DNA of 64,000 nucleotides. Source: Zea mays (taxonomy: Eukaryota; Streptophyta; Magnoliopsida; Poales; Poaceae). The notes under the pieces were generated by a model. The model had not been told where the DNA came from. It made no database searches and saw only the letters and a program-made list of their open reading frames with translations. The stretch spans positions 1-64,000 of the forward strand of contig NW_023366915.1 in NCBI RefSeq assembly GCF_902167145.1, read 5' to 3'. This document shows positions 11,284-24,985 of the stretch, one piece after another (positions within the stretch are counted from its first letter, which is position 1; every line of letters begins with the position of its first letter). Made by a program: the position numbers and the translations under genes.

Positions 11284-13513
11284 ATGGGGGTTGTGTGGCC
11301 ATTGATCATCGACCAGACGCTCATACACCTCACCCCACATATGTTTCCTTGCCATAGATCACATTCTTGGATTTCTGGTGGAGACCATTTCTTGGTCAAA
11401 AATCCGTAGGTGTTAGCCTTCGGTATTATTGTAAATGGTCATTCATGGCTATTTTCGACAAAAATGGGGGTTGTGTGGCCATTGATCATCTACCAGAGGC
11501 TCATACACCTCACCCCACATATGTTTCCTTGCCATAGATCACATTCTTGATTTCTGGTGGAGACCATTTCTTGGTCAAAAATCTGTAGGTCTTAGCCTCT
11601 AATATTATTGAAAATGGTCGCTCATGGCTATTTTCATAAAAAAATGGGGGTTGTGTGGCCATTTATCATCGACTAGAGGCTCATAAATCTCACCCCACAT
11701 ATGTTTCCTTGCCATAGATCACATTCTTGGATTTCTGGTGGAGACCATTTCTTGGTCAAAAATCCGTAGGTGTTAGCCTTCGGTATTATTGAAAATGGTC
11801 GTTCATGGCTATTTTCGACAAAAATGGGGGTTGTGTGGCCATTGATCATCGACCAGACGCTCATACACCTCACCCCACATATGTTTCCTTGCCATAGATC
11901 ACATTCTTGGATTTCTGGTGGAGACCATTTCTTGGTCTAAAATCCGTAGGTGTTAGCCTCTAGTATTATTGAAAATGGTCGCTCATGGCTATTTTCAAGG
12001 TCGCTCATGGCTATTTTCATAAAAATGGGGGTTGTGTGGCCATTGATCATACACCAGAGCCTCGTACACCTCACCCCACATATGTTTCCTTGCCATAGGT
12101 CACATTCTTGTTTTTCTGGTGGAGACCATTTCTTGGTCAAAAAATCGTAGGTGTTAGCCTTCGGTGTTATTGAAAATGGTCGTTCATGGCTATTTTCATA
12201 AAAAATGGGGGTTGTGTGGCCATTGATCATCGACCAGACGCTCATACACCTCACCCCACATATGTTTCCTTGCCATAGATCACATTCTTGGATTTCTGGT
12301 GGAGACCATTTCTTGGTCAAAAATCCGTAGGTGTTAGCCTTCGGTATTATTGAAAATGGTCGTTCATGGCTATTTTCGACAAAAATGGGGGTTGTGTGGC
12401 CATTGATCTTCGACCAGAGGCTCATACACCTCACCCCACATATGTTTCCTTGCCATAGATCACATTCTTGGATTTCTGGTGGAGACCATTTCTTGGTCAA
12501 AAATCCGTAGGTGTTAGCCTTCGATATTATTGAAAATGGTCGTTCATGGCTATTTTCGACAAAAATGGGGGTTGTGTGGCCATTGATCATCGACCAGAGG
12601 CTCGTACACCTCACTACACATATGTTTCCTTGCCATAGATCACATTCTTGGATTTCTGGTGGAGACCATTTCTTGGTTAAAAACTCGTACGTGTTAGCCT
12701 TCGGTATTATTGAAAATGGTCGTTCATGGCTATTTTCGGCAAAATGGGGGTTCTGTGGCCATTGATCATCGACCAGAGGATCGTACACCTCACCCCACAT
12801 ATGTTTCCTTGCCATAGATCACATTCTTGGATTTCTGGTGGAGACCATTTCTTGGTCAAAAATCCGTAGGTGTTAGCCTTTGGTATTTTTGAAAATGGTC
12901 GTTCATGGCTATTTTCATAAAAAATGGGGGTTGTGTGGCCATTGATCATCGACCAGAGGCTCATACACCTCACCCCACATATGTTTCCTTGCCATAGATC
13001 ACATTCTTGGATTTCTGGTGGAGACCATTTCTTGGTCAAAAATCCGTACGTGTTAGCCTCTAGTATTATTGAAAATGGTCGCTCATGGCTATTTTCAAGG
13101 TCGCTCATGGCTATTTTCATAAAAAATGGGGGTTGTGTGGCCATTGATCATCGACCAGAGGCTCATACACCTCACCCCACATAATGTTTCCTTGCCATAG
13201 ATCACATTCTTGGATTTCTGGTGGAGACCATTTCTTGGTCAAAAATCCGTAGGTGTTAGCCTTCGGTATTATTGAAAATGGTCAGTTCATGGCTATTTTC
13301 GACAAAAATGGGGGTTGTGTGGCCATTTATCATCGACTAGAGGCTCATAAATCTCACCCCACATATGTTTCCTTGCCATAGATTACATTCTTGGATTTCT
13401 GGTGGAAACCATTTCTTGGTTAAAAACTCGTACGTGTTAGCCTTCGGTATTATTGAAAATGGTCGTTCATGGCTATTTTCAAGGTCGCTCATGGCTATTT
13501 TCATAAAAAATGG
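11284..13513 (-). repeat. knob180 block, inverted; holds left palindrome arm
   Basis: About 12.4 inverted units. From about 11830 onward it is the left arm of the large palindrome centred at 13521. It contains two copies of the subtype with the 22-bp internal duplication (near 11970 and 13090). The right junction merges AAAATGGG with forward GGGTGTATGAGC. Confidence 0.9.
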
Positions 13514-15215
13514 GTGTATGAGCGTCTGGTCGATGATCAATTGCCACACAACCCCCATTTTGTCGAAAATAGCCATGAACGACCATTTTCAATAATACCG
13601 AAGGCTAACACGTACGAGTTTTTAACCAAGAAATGGTTTCCACCAGAAATCCAAGAATGTAATCTATGGCAAGGAAACATATGTGGGGTGAGATTTATGA
13701 GCCTCTAGTCGATGATAAATGGCCACACAACCCCCATTTTTGTCGAAAATAGCCATGAACGACCATTTTCAATAATACCGAAGGCTAACACCTACGGATT
13801 TTTGACCGAAGAATGGTCTCCACGAGAAATCCAAGAATGTGATCTATGGCAAGGAAACATATGTGGGGTGAGGTGTATGAGCCTCTGGTCGATGATCAAT
13901 GGCCACACAACCCCCATTTTTTATGAAAATAGCCATGAGCGACCTTGAAAATAGCCATGAGCGACCATTTTCAATAATACTAGAGGCTAACACGTACGGA
14001 TTTATGACCAAGAAATGGTCTCCACCAGAAATCCAAGAATGTGATCTATGGCAAGGAAACATATGTGGGGTGAGGTGTATGAGCCTCTGGTCGATGATCA
14101 ATGGCCACACAACCCCCATTTTTTATGAAAATAGCCATGAACTACCATTTTCAAAAATACCAAAGGCTAACACCTACGGATTTTTGACCAAGAAATGGTC
14201 TCCACCAGAAATCCAAGAATGTGATCTATGGCAAGGAAACATATGTGGGGTGAGGTGTACGAGCCTCTGGTCGATGATCAATGGCCACAGAACCCCCATT
14301 TTGCCGAAAATAGCCATGAACGACCATTTTCAATAATACCGAAGGCTAACACGTACGAGTTTTTAACCAAAAAATGGTCTCCACCAGAAATCCAAGAATG
14401 TGATCTATGGCAAGGAAACATATGTGTAGTGAGGTGTACGAGCCTCTGGTCGATGATCAATGGCCACACAACCCCCATTTTTGTCGAAAATAGCCATGAA
14501 CGACCATTTTCAATAATATCGAAGGCTAACACCTACGGATTTTTGACCAAGAAATGGTCTCCACCAGAAATCCAAGAATGTGATCTATGGCAAGGAAACA
14601 TATGTGGGGTGAGGTGTATGAGCCTCTGGTCGAAGATCAATGGCCACACAACCCCCATTTTTGTCGAAAATAGCCATGAACGACCATTTTCAATAATACC
14701 GAAGGCTAACACCTACGGATTTTTGACCAAGAAATGGTCTCCACCAGAAATCCAAGAATGTGATCTATGGCAAGGAAACATATGTGGGGTGAGGTGTATG
14801 AGCGTCTGGTCGATGATCAATGGCCACACAACCCCCATTTTTTATGAAAATAGCCATGAACGACCATTTTCAATAATACCGAAGGCTAACACCTACGATT
14901 TTTTGACCAGGAAATGGTCTCCACCAGAAAAACAAGAATGTGACCTATGGCAAGGAAACATATGTGGGGTGAGGTGTACGAGGCTCTGGTGTATGATCAA
15001 TGGCCACACAACCCCCATTTTTATGAAAATAGCCATGAGCGACCTTGAAAATAGCCATGAGCGACCATTTTCAATAATACTAGAGGCTAACACCTACGGA
15101 TTTTAGACCAAGAAATGGTCTCCACCAGAAATCCAAGAATGTGATTTATGGCAAGGAAACATATGTGGGGTGAGGTGTATGAGCGTCTGGTCGATGATCA
15201 ATGGCCACACAACCC
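11830..15215. repeat. 3.4-kb near-perfect palindrome of knob180 units
   Basis: Left arm about 11830-13480 and right arm about 13562-15215, with a spacer of about 80 bp. Four independent pairs of mirror positions (11937/15106, 12707/14336, 12815/14228 and 13144/13899) all give a centre of 13521.5, so the arms are collinear with almost no net indels. Rare variants are mirrored as well, such as GTGTAGTGAGG, CCAGAAAAACAAGAATG and TCTGGTGTATGATC. A few arm-specific differences exist, for example GACCGAAGAATGG near 13805 and an extra A in ACATAATGTTTCC near 13183. It would arise by inverted duplication. Assembly error across a satellite cannot be excluded from sequence alone. Confidence 0.82.
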
Positions 15216-15293
15216 CCATTTTTGTCAAAAATAGCCATGAACGACCATTTTCAATAATATTAGAGGCTAAGACCTACGGATTTTTTACCAAGA
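13514..15293 (+). repeat. knob180 block, forward; holds right palindrome arm
   Basis: About ten forward units, mostly the right arm of the palindrome centred at 13521. It ends where TTTTTTACCAAGA joins inverted TTGCCATAGATCACATTC, a junction repeated exactly 1400 bp later. Confidence 0.9.
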
Positions 15294-15460
15294 TTGCCAT
15301 AGATCACATTCTTGGATTTCTGGTGGAGACCATTTCTTGGTCTAAAATCCGTAGGTGTTAGCCTCTAGTATTATTGAAAATGGTCGCTCATGGCTATTTT
15401 CAAGGTCGCTCATGGCTATTTTCATAAAAAATGGGGGTTGTGTGGCCACCTCACTACACA
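15294..15460 (-). repeat. knob180 block, inverted (short)
   Basis: Slightly less than one inverted unit. Within it GGTTGTGTGGCCA is joined to CCTCACTACACATATG, which loses the intervening unit end. It switches back to forward at a palindromic CATATG. The same block recurs at 16694. Confidence 0.85.
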
Positions 15461-15476
15461 TATGTGGGGTGAGGTG
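15447..15476. repeat. 30-bp inverted repeat at an orientation switch
   Basis: CACCTCAC and GTGAGGTG flank CACATATGTG with only two mismatched positions, centred on CATATG at 15461/15462. The inverted unit turns directly into a forward unit through the self-complementary CATATG. An identical copy lies at 16847-16876. Confidence 0.8.
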
Positions 15477-16693
15477 TACGAGCCTCTGGTCGATGATCAA
15501 TGGCCACACAACCCCCATTTTGCCGAAAATAGCCATGAACGACCATTTTCAATAATACCGAAGGCTAACACCTACGGATTTTTGACCAAGAAATGGTTTC
15601 CACCAGAAATCCAAGAATGTGATCTATGGCAAGGAAACATATGTGGGGTGAGGTGTATGAGCCTCTGGTCGATGATCAATGGCCACACAACCCCCATTTT
15701 TGTCGAAAATAGCCATGAACGACCATTTTCAATAATATCGAAGGCTAACACCTACGGATTTTTGACCAAGAAATGGTCTCCACCAGAAATCCAAGAATGT
15801 GATCTACGACAAGGAAACATATGTGGGGTGAGGTGTATGAGCCTCTGGTCGACGATCAATGGCCACACAACCCCCATTTTGCCGAAAATAGCCATGAATG
15901 ACCATTTTCAATAATACCGAAGGCTAACACCTACGGATTTTTGACCAAGAAATGGTCTCCACCAGAAATCCAAGAATGTGATCTATGGCAAGGAAACATA
16001 TGTGGGGTGAGGTTTATGAGCCTCTGGTTCGATGATCAATGGCCACACAACCCCCATTTTTGTCGAAAATAGCCATGAACGACCATTTTCAATAATACCG
16101 AAGGCTAACACCTACGGGTTTTTGACCAAGAAATGGTTTCCACCAGAAATCCAAGAATGTGATCTATGGCAAGGAAACATATGTGGGGTGAGGTTTATGA
16201 GCCTCTAGTCGATGATAAATGGCCACACAACCCCCATTTTTTATGAAAATAGCCATGAGCGACCTTGAAAATAGCCATGAGCGACCATTTTCAATAATAC
16301 TAGAGGCTAACACCTATGGATTTTATACCAAGAAATGGTCTCCACCAGAAATTCAAGAATGTGATCTATGGCAAGGAAACATATGTGGGGTGAGGTGTAT
16401 GAGCGTCTGGTCGATGATCAATGGCCACACAACCCCCATTTTTGTCGAAAATAGCCATGAACGACCATTATCAATAATACCGAAGGCTAACACCTACGGA
16501 TTTTTGACCAAGAAATGGTCTCCACCAGAAATCCAAGAATGTGATCTATGGCAAGGAAACATATGTGGAGTGAGGTGTATGAGCCTCTGGTCGATGATCA
16601 ATGGCCACACAACCCCCATTTTTGTCGAAAATAGCCATGAACGACCATTTTCAATAATATTAGAGGCTAAGACCTACGGATTTTTTACCAAGA
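15461..16693 (+). repeat. knob180 block, forward
   Basis: About 6.8 forward units lying between the two copies of the short inverted block. No genes are present. Confidence 0.9.
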
Positions 16694-16860
16694 TTGCCAT
16701 AGATCACATTCTTGGATTTCTGGTGGAGACCATTTCTTGGTCTAAAATCCGTAGGTGTTAGCCTCTAGTATTATTGAAAATGGTCGCTCATGGCTATTTT
16801 CAAGGTCGCTCATGGCTATTTTCATAAAAAATGGGGGTTGTGTGGCCACCTCACTACACA
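16694..16860 (-). repeat. knob180 block, inverted (short, second copy)
   Basis: Duplicate of 15294-15460 at an offset of exactly 1400 bp, with the same two junctions. Confidence 0.85.
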
Positions 16861-17899
16861 TATGTGGGGTGAGGTGTACGAGCCTCTGGTCGATGATCAA
16901 TGGCCACACAACCCCCATTTTGCTGAAAATAGCCATGAACGACCATTTTCAATAATACCGAAGGCTAACACCTACGAATTTTTGACCAAGAAATGGTTTC
17001 CACCAGAAATCCAAGAATGTGATCTATGGCAAGGAAACATATGTGGGGTGAGGTGTATGAGCCTCTGGTCGATGATCAATGGCCACACAACCCCCATTTT
17101 TGTCGAAAATAGCCATGAACGACCATTTTCAATAATATCGAAGGCTAACACCTACGGATTTTTGACCAAGAAATGGTCTCCACCAGAAATCCAAGAATGT
17201 GATCTACGACAAGGAAACATATGTGGGGTGAGGTGTATGAGCCTCTGGTCGACGATCAATGGCCACACAACCCCCATTTTTGCCGAAAATAGCCATGAAT
17301 GACCATTTTCAATAATACTAGAAGGCTAACACCTACGGATTTTTGACCAAGAAATGGTCTCCACCAGAAATCCAAGAATGTGATCTATGGCAAGGAAACA
17401 TATGTGGGGTGAGGTTTATGAGCCTCTGGTCGATGATCAATGGCCACACAACCCCCATTTTTGTCGAAAATAGCCATGAACGACCATTTTCAATAATACC
17501 GAAGGCTAACACCTACGGGTTTTTGACCAAGAAATGGTTTCCCACCAGAAATCCAAGAATGTGATCTATGGCAAGGAAATATATGTGGGGTGAGGTTTAT
17601 GAGCCTCTAGTCGATGATAAATGGCCACACAACCCCCATTTTTTATGAAAATAGCCATGAGCGACCTTGAAAATAGCCATGAGCGACCATTTTCAATAAT
17701 ACTAGAGGCTAACACCTACGGATTTTAGACCAAGAAATGGTCTCCACCAGAAATCCAAGAATGTGATCTATGGCAAGGAAACATATGTGGGGTGAGGTGT
17801 ATGAGCGTCTGGTCGATGATCAATGGCCACACAACCCCCATTTTTGTCGAAAACTAGCCATGAACGACCATTATCAATAATACCGAAGGCTAACACCTA

Positions 17900-20800
17900 C
17901 GGATTTTTGACCAAGAAATGGTCTCCACCAGAAATCCAAGAATGTGATCTATGGCAAGGAAACATATGTGGGGTGAGGTGTATGAGCCTCTGGTCGATGA
18001 TCAATGGCCACACAACCCCCATTTTTGTCGAAAATAGCCATGAACGACCATTTTCAATAATACCGAAGGCTAACACCTACGGATTTTTCACCAAGAAATG
18101 GTCTCCACCAGAAATCCAAGAATGTGATCTATGGCAAGGAAACATATGTGGGGTGAGGTGTATGAGCCTCTGGTCGATGATCAATGGCCACACAACCCCC
18201 ATTTTTGTCGAAAATAGCCATGAACGACCATTTTCAATAATATCGAAGGCTAACACCTACGGATTTTTGACCAAGAAATGGTCTCCACCAGAAATCCAAG
18301 AATGTGATCTACGACAAGGAAACATATGTGGGGTGAGGTGTATGAGCCTCTGGTCGACGATCAATGGCCACACAACCCCCATTTTGCCGAAAATAGCCAT
18401 GAATGACCATTTTCAATAATACCGAAGGCTAACACGTACGAGTTTTTAACCAAGAAATGGTTTCCACCAGAAATCCAAGAATGTAATCTATGGCAAGGAA
18501 ACATATGTGGGGTGAGGTTTATGAGCCTCTAGTCGATGATTAATGGCCACACAACCCCCATTTTTTATGAAAATAGCCATGAGCGACCTTGAAAATAGCC
18601 ATGAGCGACCATTTTCAATAATACTAGAGGCTAACACCTACGGATTTTAGACCAAGAAATGGTCTCCACCAGAAATCCAAGAATGTGATCTATGGCAAGG
18701 AAACATATGTGGGGTGAGGTGTATGAGCGTCTGGTCGATGATCAATGGCCACACAACACCCATTTTTTTATGAAAATAGCCATGAGCGACCATTTTCAAT
18801 AATATTAGAGGCTAAGACCTACGGATTTTTGACCAAGAAATGGTCTCCACCAGAAATCCAAGAATGTGATCTATGGCAAGGAAACATATGTGGGGTGAGG
18901 TGTATGAGCCTCTGGTCGATGATCAATGGCCACACAACCCCCATTTTTGTCGAAAATAGCCATGAATGACCATTTACAATAATACCGAAGGCTAACACCT
19001 ATGGATTTTTGACCAAGAAATGGTCACCACCAGAAATCCAAGAATGTGATCTATGGCAAGGAAACATATGTGGGGTGAGGTTTATGAGCCTCTAGTCGAT
19101 GATAAATGGCCACACAACCCCCATTTTTTATGAAAATAGCCATGAGCGACCTTGAAAATAGCCATGAGCGACCATTTTCAATAATACTAGAGGCTAACAC
19201 CTACGGATTTTAGACCAAGAAATGGTCTCCACCAGAAATCCAAGAATGTGATCTATGGCAAGGAAACGTATGTGGGGTGAGGTGTATGAGCGTCTAGTCG
19301 ATGATCAATGGCCACACAACCCCCATTTTTGTCGAAAATAGCCATGAACGACCATTTTCAATAATACCGAAGGCTAACACCTACGGATTTTTGACCAAGA
19401 AATGGTCTCCACCAGAAATCCAAGAATGTGATCTATGGCAAGGAAACATATGTGGGGTGAGGTGTATGAGCCTCTGGTCGATGATCAATGGCCACACAAC
19501 CCCCATTTTTGTCGAAAATAGCCATGAACGACCATTTTCAATAATACCGAAGGCTAACACCTACGGATTTTTGACCAAGAAATGGTCACGACCAGAAATC
19601 CAAGAATGTGATCTATGGCAAGGAAACATATGTGGGGTGAGGTGTATGAGCCTCTGGTCGATGATCAATGGCCACACAACCCCCATTTTTGTCGAAAATA
19701 GCCATGAACGACCATTTTCAATAATATCGAAGGCTAACACCTACGGATTTTTGACCAAGAAATGGTCTCCACCAGAAATCCAAGAATGTGATCTACGACA
19801 AGGAAACATATGTGGGGTGAGGTGTATGAGCCTCTGGTCGACGATCAATGGCCACACAACCCCCATTTTGCCGAAAATAGCCATGAATGACCATTTTCAA
19901 TAATACCGAAGGCTAACACGTACGAGTTTTTAACCAAGAAATGGTTTCCACCAGAAATCCAAGAATGTAATCTATGGCAAGGAAACATATGTGGGGTGAG
20001 GTTTATGAGCCTCTAGTCGATGATTAATGGCCACACAACCCCCATTTTTTATGAAAATAGCCATGAGCGACCTTGAAAATAGCCATGAGCGACCATTTTC
20101 AATAATACTAGAGGCTAACACCTACGGATTTTAGACCAAGAAATGGTCTCCACCAGAAATCCAAGAATGTGATCTATGGCAAGGAAACATATGTGGGGTG
20201 AGGTGTATGAGCGTCTGGTCGATGATCAATGGCCACACAACACCCATTTTTTTATGAAAATAGCCATGAGCGACCATTTTCAATAATATTAGAGGCTAAG
20301 ACCTACGGATTTTTGACCAAGAAATGGTCTCCACCAGAAATCCAAGAATGTGATCTATGGCAAGGAAACATATGTGGGGTGAGGTGTATGAGCCTCTGGT
20401 CGATGATCAATGGCCACACAACCCCCATTTTTGTCGAAAATAGCCATGAATGACCATTTACAATAATACCGAAGGCTAACACCTACGGATTTTTGACCAA
20501 GAAATGGTCACCACCAGAAATCCAAGAATGTGATCTATGGCAAGGAAACATATGTGGGGTGAGGTTTATGAGCCTCTAGTCGATGATAAATGGCCACACA
20601 ACCCCCATTTTTTATGAAAATAGCCATGAGCGACCATTAAAATAGCCATGAGCGACCATTTTCAATAATACTAGAGGCTAACACCTACGGATTTTAGACC
20701 AAGAAATGGTCTCCACCAGAAATCCAAGAATGTGATCTATGGCAAGGAAACGTATGTGGGGTGAGGTGTATGAGCGTCTGGTCGATGATCAATGGCCACA

Positions 20801-22310
20801 CAACCCCCATTTTTGTCGAAAATAGCCATGAACGACCATTTTCAATAATACCGAAGGCTAACACCTACGGATTTTTGACCAAGAAATGGTCTCCACCAGA
20901 AATCCAAGAATGTGATCTATGGCAAGGAAACATATGTGGGGTGAGGTGTATGAGCCTCTGGTCGATGATCAATGGCCACACAACCCCCATTTTTGTCGAA
21001 AATAGCCATGAACGACCATTTTCAATAATACCGAAGGCTAACACCTACGGATTTTTGACCAAGAAATGGTCACGACCAGAAATCCAAGAATGTGATCTAT
21101 GGCAAGGAAACATATGTGGGGTGAGCTGTATGAGCCTCTGGTCGATGATCAATGGCCACACAACCCCCATTTTTGTCGAAAATAGCCATGAACGACCATT
21201 TTCAATAATATCGAAGGCTAACACCTACGGATTTTTGACCAAGAAATGGTCTCCACCAGAAATCCTAGAATGTGATCTACGACAAGGAAACATATGTGGG
21301 GTGAGGTGTATGAGCCTCTGGTCGACGATCAATGGCCACACAACCCCCATTTTGCGGAAAATAGCCATGAATGACCATTTTCAATAATACCGAAGGCTAA
21401 CACGTACGAGTTTTTAACCAAGAAATGGTTTCCACCAGAAATCCAAGAATGTAATCTATGGCAAGGAAACATATGTGGGGTGAGGTTTATGAGCCTCTAG
21501 TCGATGATAAATGGCCACACAACCCCCATTTTTTATGAAAATAGCCATGAGCGACCTTGAAAATAGCCATGAGCGACCATTTTCAATAATACTAGAGGCT
21601 AACACCTACGGATTTTAGACCAAGAAATGGTCTCCACCAGAAATCCAAGAATGTGATCTATGGCAAGGAAACATATGTGGGGTGAGGTGTATGAGCGTCT
21701 GGTCGATGATCAATGGCCACACAACCCCCATTTTTTTATGAAAATAGCCATGAGCGACCATTTTCAATAATATTAGAGGCTAAGACCTACAGATTTTTGA
21801 CCAAGAAATGGTCTCCACCAGAAATCCAAGAATGTGATCTATGGCAAGGAAACATATGTGGGGTGAGGTGTATGAGCCTCTGGTCGATGATCAATGGCCA
21901 CACAACCCCCATTTTTGTCGAAAATAGCCATGAATGACCATTTACAATAATACCGAAGGCTAACACCTACGGATTTTTGACCAAGAAATGGTCTCCACCA
22001 GAAATCCAAGAATGTGATCTATGGCAAGGAAACATATGTGGGGTGAGGTGTATGAGCCTCTTGTCGATGATTAATGGCCACATAACCCCCATTTTTGTCG
22101 AAAATAGCCATGAACGACCATTTTCAATAATATCGAAGGCTAACACCTACGGATTTTTGACCAAGAAATGGTCTCCACCAGAAATCCAAGAATGTGATCT
22201 ACGACAAGGAAACATATGTGGGGTGAGGTGTATGAGCCTCTGGTCGACGATCAATGGCCACACAACCCCCATTTTGCTGAAAATAGCCATGAATGACCAT
22301 TTTCAATAAT
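17900..22310 (+). repeat. three-copy 1484-bp higher-order repeat
   Basis: Distinctive features recur every 1484 bp. The unit end before CACGTACGAG is at 18419, 19903 and 21387. The ACCCATTTTTTTATGAAAATAG unit is at 18745, 20229 and 21713. The GGTCACGACCAG variant is at 19584 and 21068. Each copy holds about eight knob180 units in a fixed subtype order, including one with the 22-bp internal duplication and one with GATCTACGACAAGG. The third copy is truncated by one or two units near 22000. Confidence 0.85.
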
Positions 22311-23299
22311 ACCGAAGGCTAACACGTACGAGTTTTTAACCAAGAAATGGTTTCCACCAGAAATCCAAGAATGTAATCTATGGCAAGGAAACATATGTGG
22401 GGTGAGGTTTATGAGCCTCTAGTCGATGATAAATGGCCACACAACCCCCATTTTTTATGAAAATAGCCATGAGCGACCTTGAAAATAGCCATGAGCGACC
22501 ATTTTCAATAATACTAGAGGCTAACACCTACGGATTTTAGACCAAGAAATGGTCTCCACCAGAAATCCAAGAATGTGATCTATGGCAAGGAAACATATGT
22601 GTGGTGAGGTGTATGAGCGTCTGGTCGATGATCAATGGCCACACAACCCCCATTTTTGTCGAAAATAGCCATGAACGACCATTTTCAATAATACCGAAGG
22701 CTAACACCTACGGATTTTTGACCAAGAAATGGTCTCCACCAGAAATCCAAGAATGTGATCTATGGCAAGGAAACATATGTGGGGTGAGGTGTATGAGCCT
22801 CTAGTCGATGATCAATGGCCACACAACCCCCATTTTTGTCGAAAATAGCCATGAATGACCATTTTCAAAAATACCAAAGGCTAACACGTACGGATTTTTA
22901 ACCAAGAAATGGTCTCCACCAGAAATCCAAGAATGTGATCTATGGCAAGGAAACATATGTAGGGTGAGGGGTACGAGCCTCTGGTCGATGATCAATGGCC
23001 ACACAACCCCCATTTTGCCGAAAATAGCCATGAATGACCATTTTCAATAATACCGAAGGCTAACACGTATGAGTTTTTAACCAAGAAATGGTTTCCACCA
23101 GAAATCCAAGAATGTAATCTATGGCAAGGAAACATATGTGGGGTGAGGTTTATGAGCCTCTAGTCGATGATAAATGGCCACACAACCCACATTTTTTATG
23201 AAAATAGCCATGAGCGACCATTTTCAATAATACTAGAGGCTAACACCTACGGATTTTAGACCAAGAAATGGTCTCCACCAGAAATCCAAGAATGTGATC

Positions 23300-24985
23300 T
23301 ATGGCAAGGAAACATATGTGGGGTGAGGTGTATGAGCGTCTGGTCGATGATCAATGGCCACACAACCCCCATTTTTGTCGAAAATAGCCATGAACGACCA
23401 TTTTCAACAATACCGAAGGCTAACACCTACGGATTTTTGACCAAGAAATGGTCTCCACCAGAAATCCAAGAATGTGATCTATGGCAAGGAAACATATGTG
23501 GGGTGAGGTGTATGAGCCTCTGGTCGATGATCAATGGCCACGCAACCCCCTTTTTTGTCGAAAATAGCCATGAACGACCATTTTCAATAATACCGAAGGC
23601 TAACACCTACGGATTTTTGACCAAGAAATGGTCTCCACCAGAAATCCAAAAATGTGATCTATGGCAAGGAGACATATGTGGGGTGAGGTGTATGAGCCTC
23701 TGGTCGATGATCAATGGCCACACAACCCCCATTTTTGTCGAAAATAGCCATGAACGACCATTTTCAATAATATCGAAGGCTAACACCTACGGATTTTTGA
23801 CCAAGAAATGGTCTCCACCAGAAATCCAAGAATGTGATCTACGACAAGGAAATATATGTGGGGTGAGGTGTATGAGCCTCTGGTCGACGATCAATGGCCA
23901 CACAACCCCCATTTTGTCGAAAATAGCCATGAATGACCATTTTCAATAATACCGAAGGCTAACACGTACGAGTTTTTAACCAAGAAATGGTTTCCACCAG
24001 AAATCCAAGAATGTAATCTATGGCAAGGAAACATATGTGGGGTGACGTTTATGAGCCTCTAGTCGATGATAAATGGCCACACAACCCCCATTTTTTATGA
24101 AAATAGCCATGAGCGACCTTGAAAATAGCCATGAGCGACCATTTTCAATAATACTAGAGGCTAACACCTACGGATTTTAGACCAAGAAATGGTCTCCACC
24201 AGAAATCCAAGAATGTGATCTATGGCAAGGAAACATATGTGGGGTGAGGTGTATGAGCGTCTGGTCGATGATCAATGGCCACACAACCCCCATTTTTGTC
24301 GAAAATAGCCATGAACGACCATTTTCAACAATACCGAAGGCTAACACCTACGGATTTTTGACCAAGAAATGGTCTCCACCAGAAATCCAAGAATGTGATC
24401 TATGGCAAGGAAACATATGTGGGGTGAGGTGTATGAGCCTCTGGTCGATGATCAATGGCCACACAACCCCCATTTTTGTCGAAAATAGCCATGAACGACC
24501 ATTTTCAATAATATCGAAGGCTAACACCTACGGATTTTTGACCAAGAAATGGTCTCCACCAGAAATCCAAGAATGTGATCTATGGCAAGGAGACATATGT
24601 GGGGTGAGGTGTATGAGCCTCTGGTCGACGATCAATGGCCACACAACCCCCATTTTGTCGAAAATAGCCATGAATGACCATTTTCAATAATACCGAAGGC
24701 TAACACATACGAGTTTTTAACCAAGAAATGGTTTCCACCAGAAATCCAAGAATGTAATCTATGGCAAGGAAACATATGTGGGGTGACGTTTATGAGCCTC
24801 TAGTCGATGATAAATGGCCACACAACCCCCATTTTTTATGAAAATAGCCATGAGCGACCTTGAAAATAGCCATGAGCGACCATTTTCAATAATACTAGAG
24901 GCTAACACCTACGGATTTTAGACCAAGAAATGGTCTCCACCAGAAATCCAAGAATGTGATCTATGGCAAGGAAACATATGTAGGG
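23300..24985 (+). repeat. higher-order repeat with 921/741-bp spacing
   Basis: The same unit order, beginning with GTGTATGAGCGTCTGG and CCATTTTCAACAATACC, starts at 23323 and 24244 (921 bp apart). A third start at 24985 is 741 bp further, one 180-bp unit shorter. The shared rare variants AAGGAGACATATGTGG and GGTGACGTTTATGAGC tie the copies together. Confidence 0.75.

Larger units (their letters stand above)
15200..17960 (+). repeat. tandem pair of a 1.4-kb higher-order repeat
   Basis: Two adjacent copies, about 15200-16580 and 16600-17960, are related at an offset of 1400 bp (1398-1404 after small indels). Each contains the same short inverted block, the same CATATG hairpin junction, the GATCTACGACAAGG unit, the CTACGGGTTTTTGACC variant and the subtype with the internal duplication. 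Because rare junctions are shared, the copies arose by segment duplication and not by independent rearrangement. Confidence 0.8.

Noticed and set aside
11937..15106. Paired 292-codon ORFs on opposite strands as duplicated genes
   Set aside because: They are the two arms of the palindrome read in the same satellite frame, not genes.
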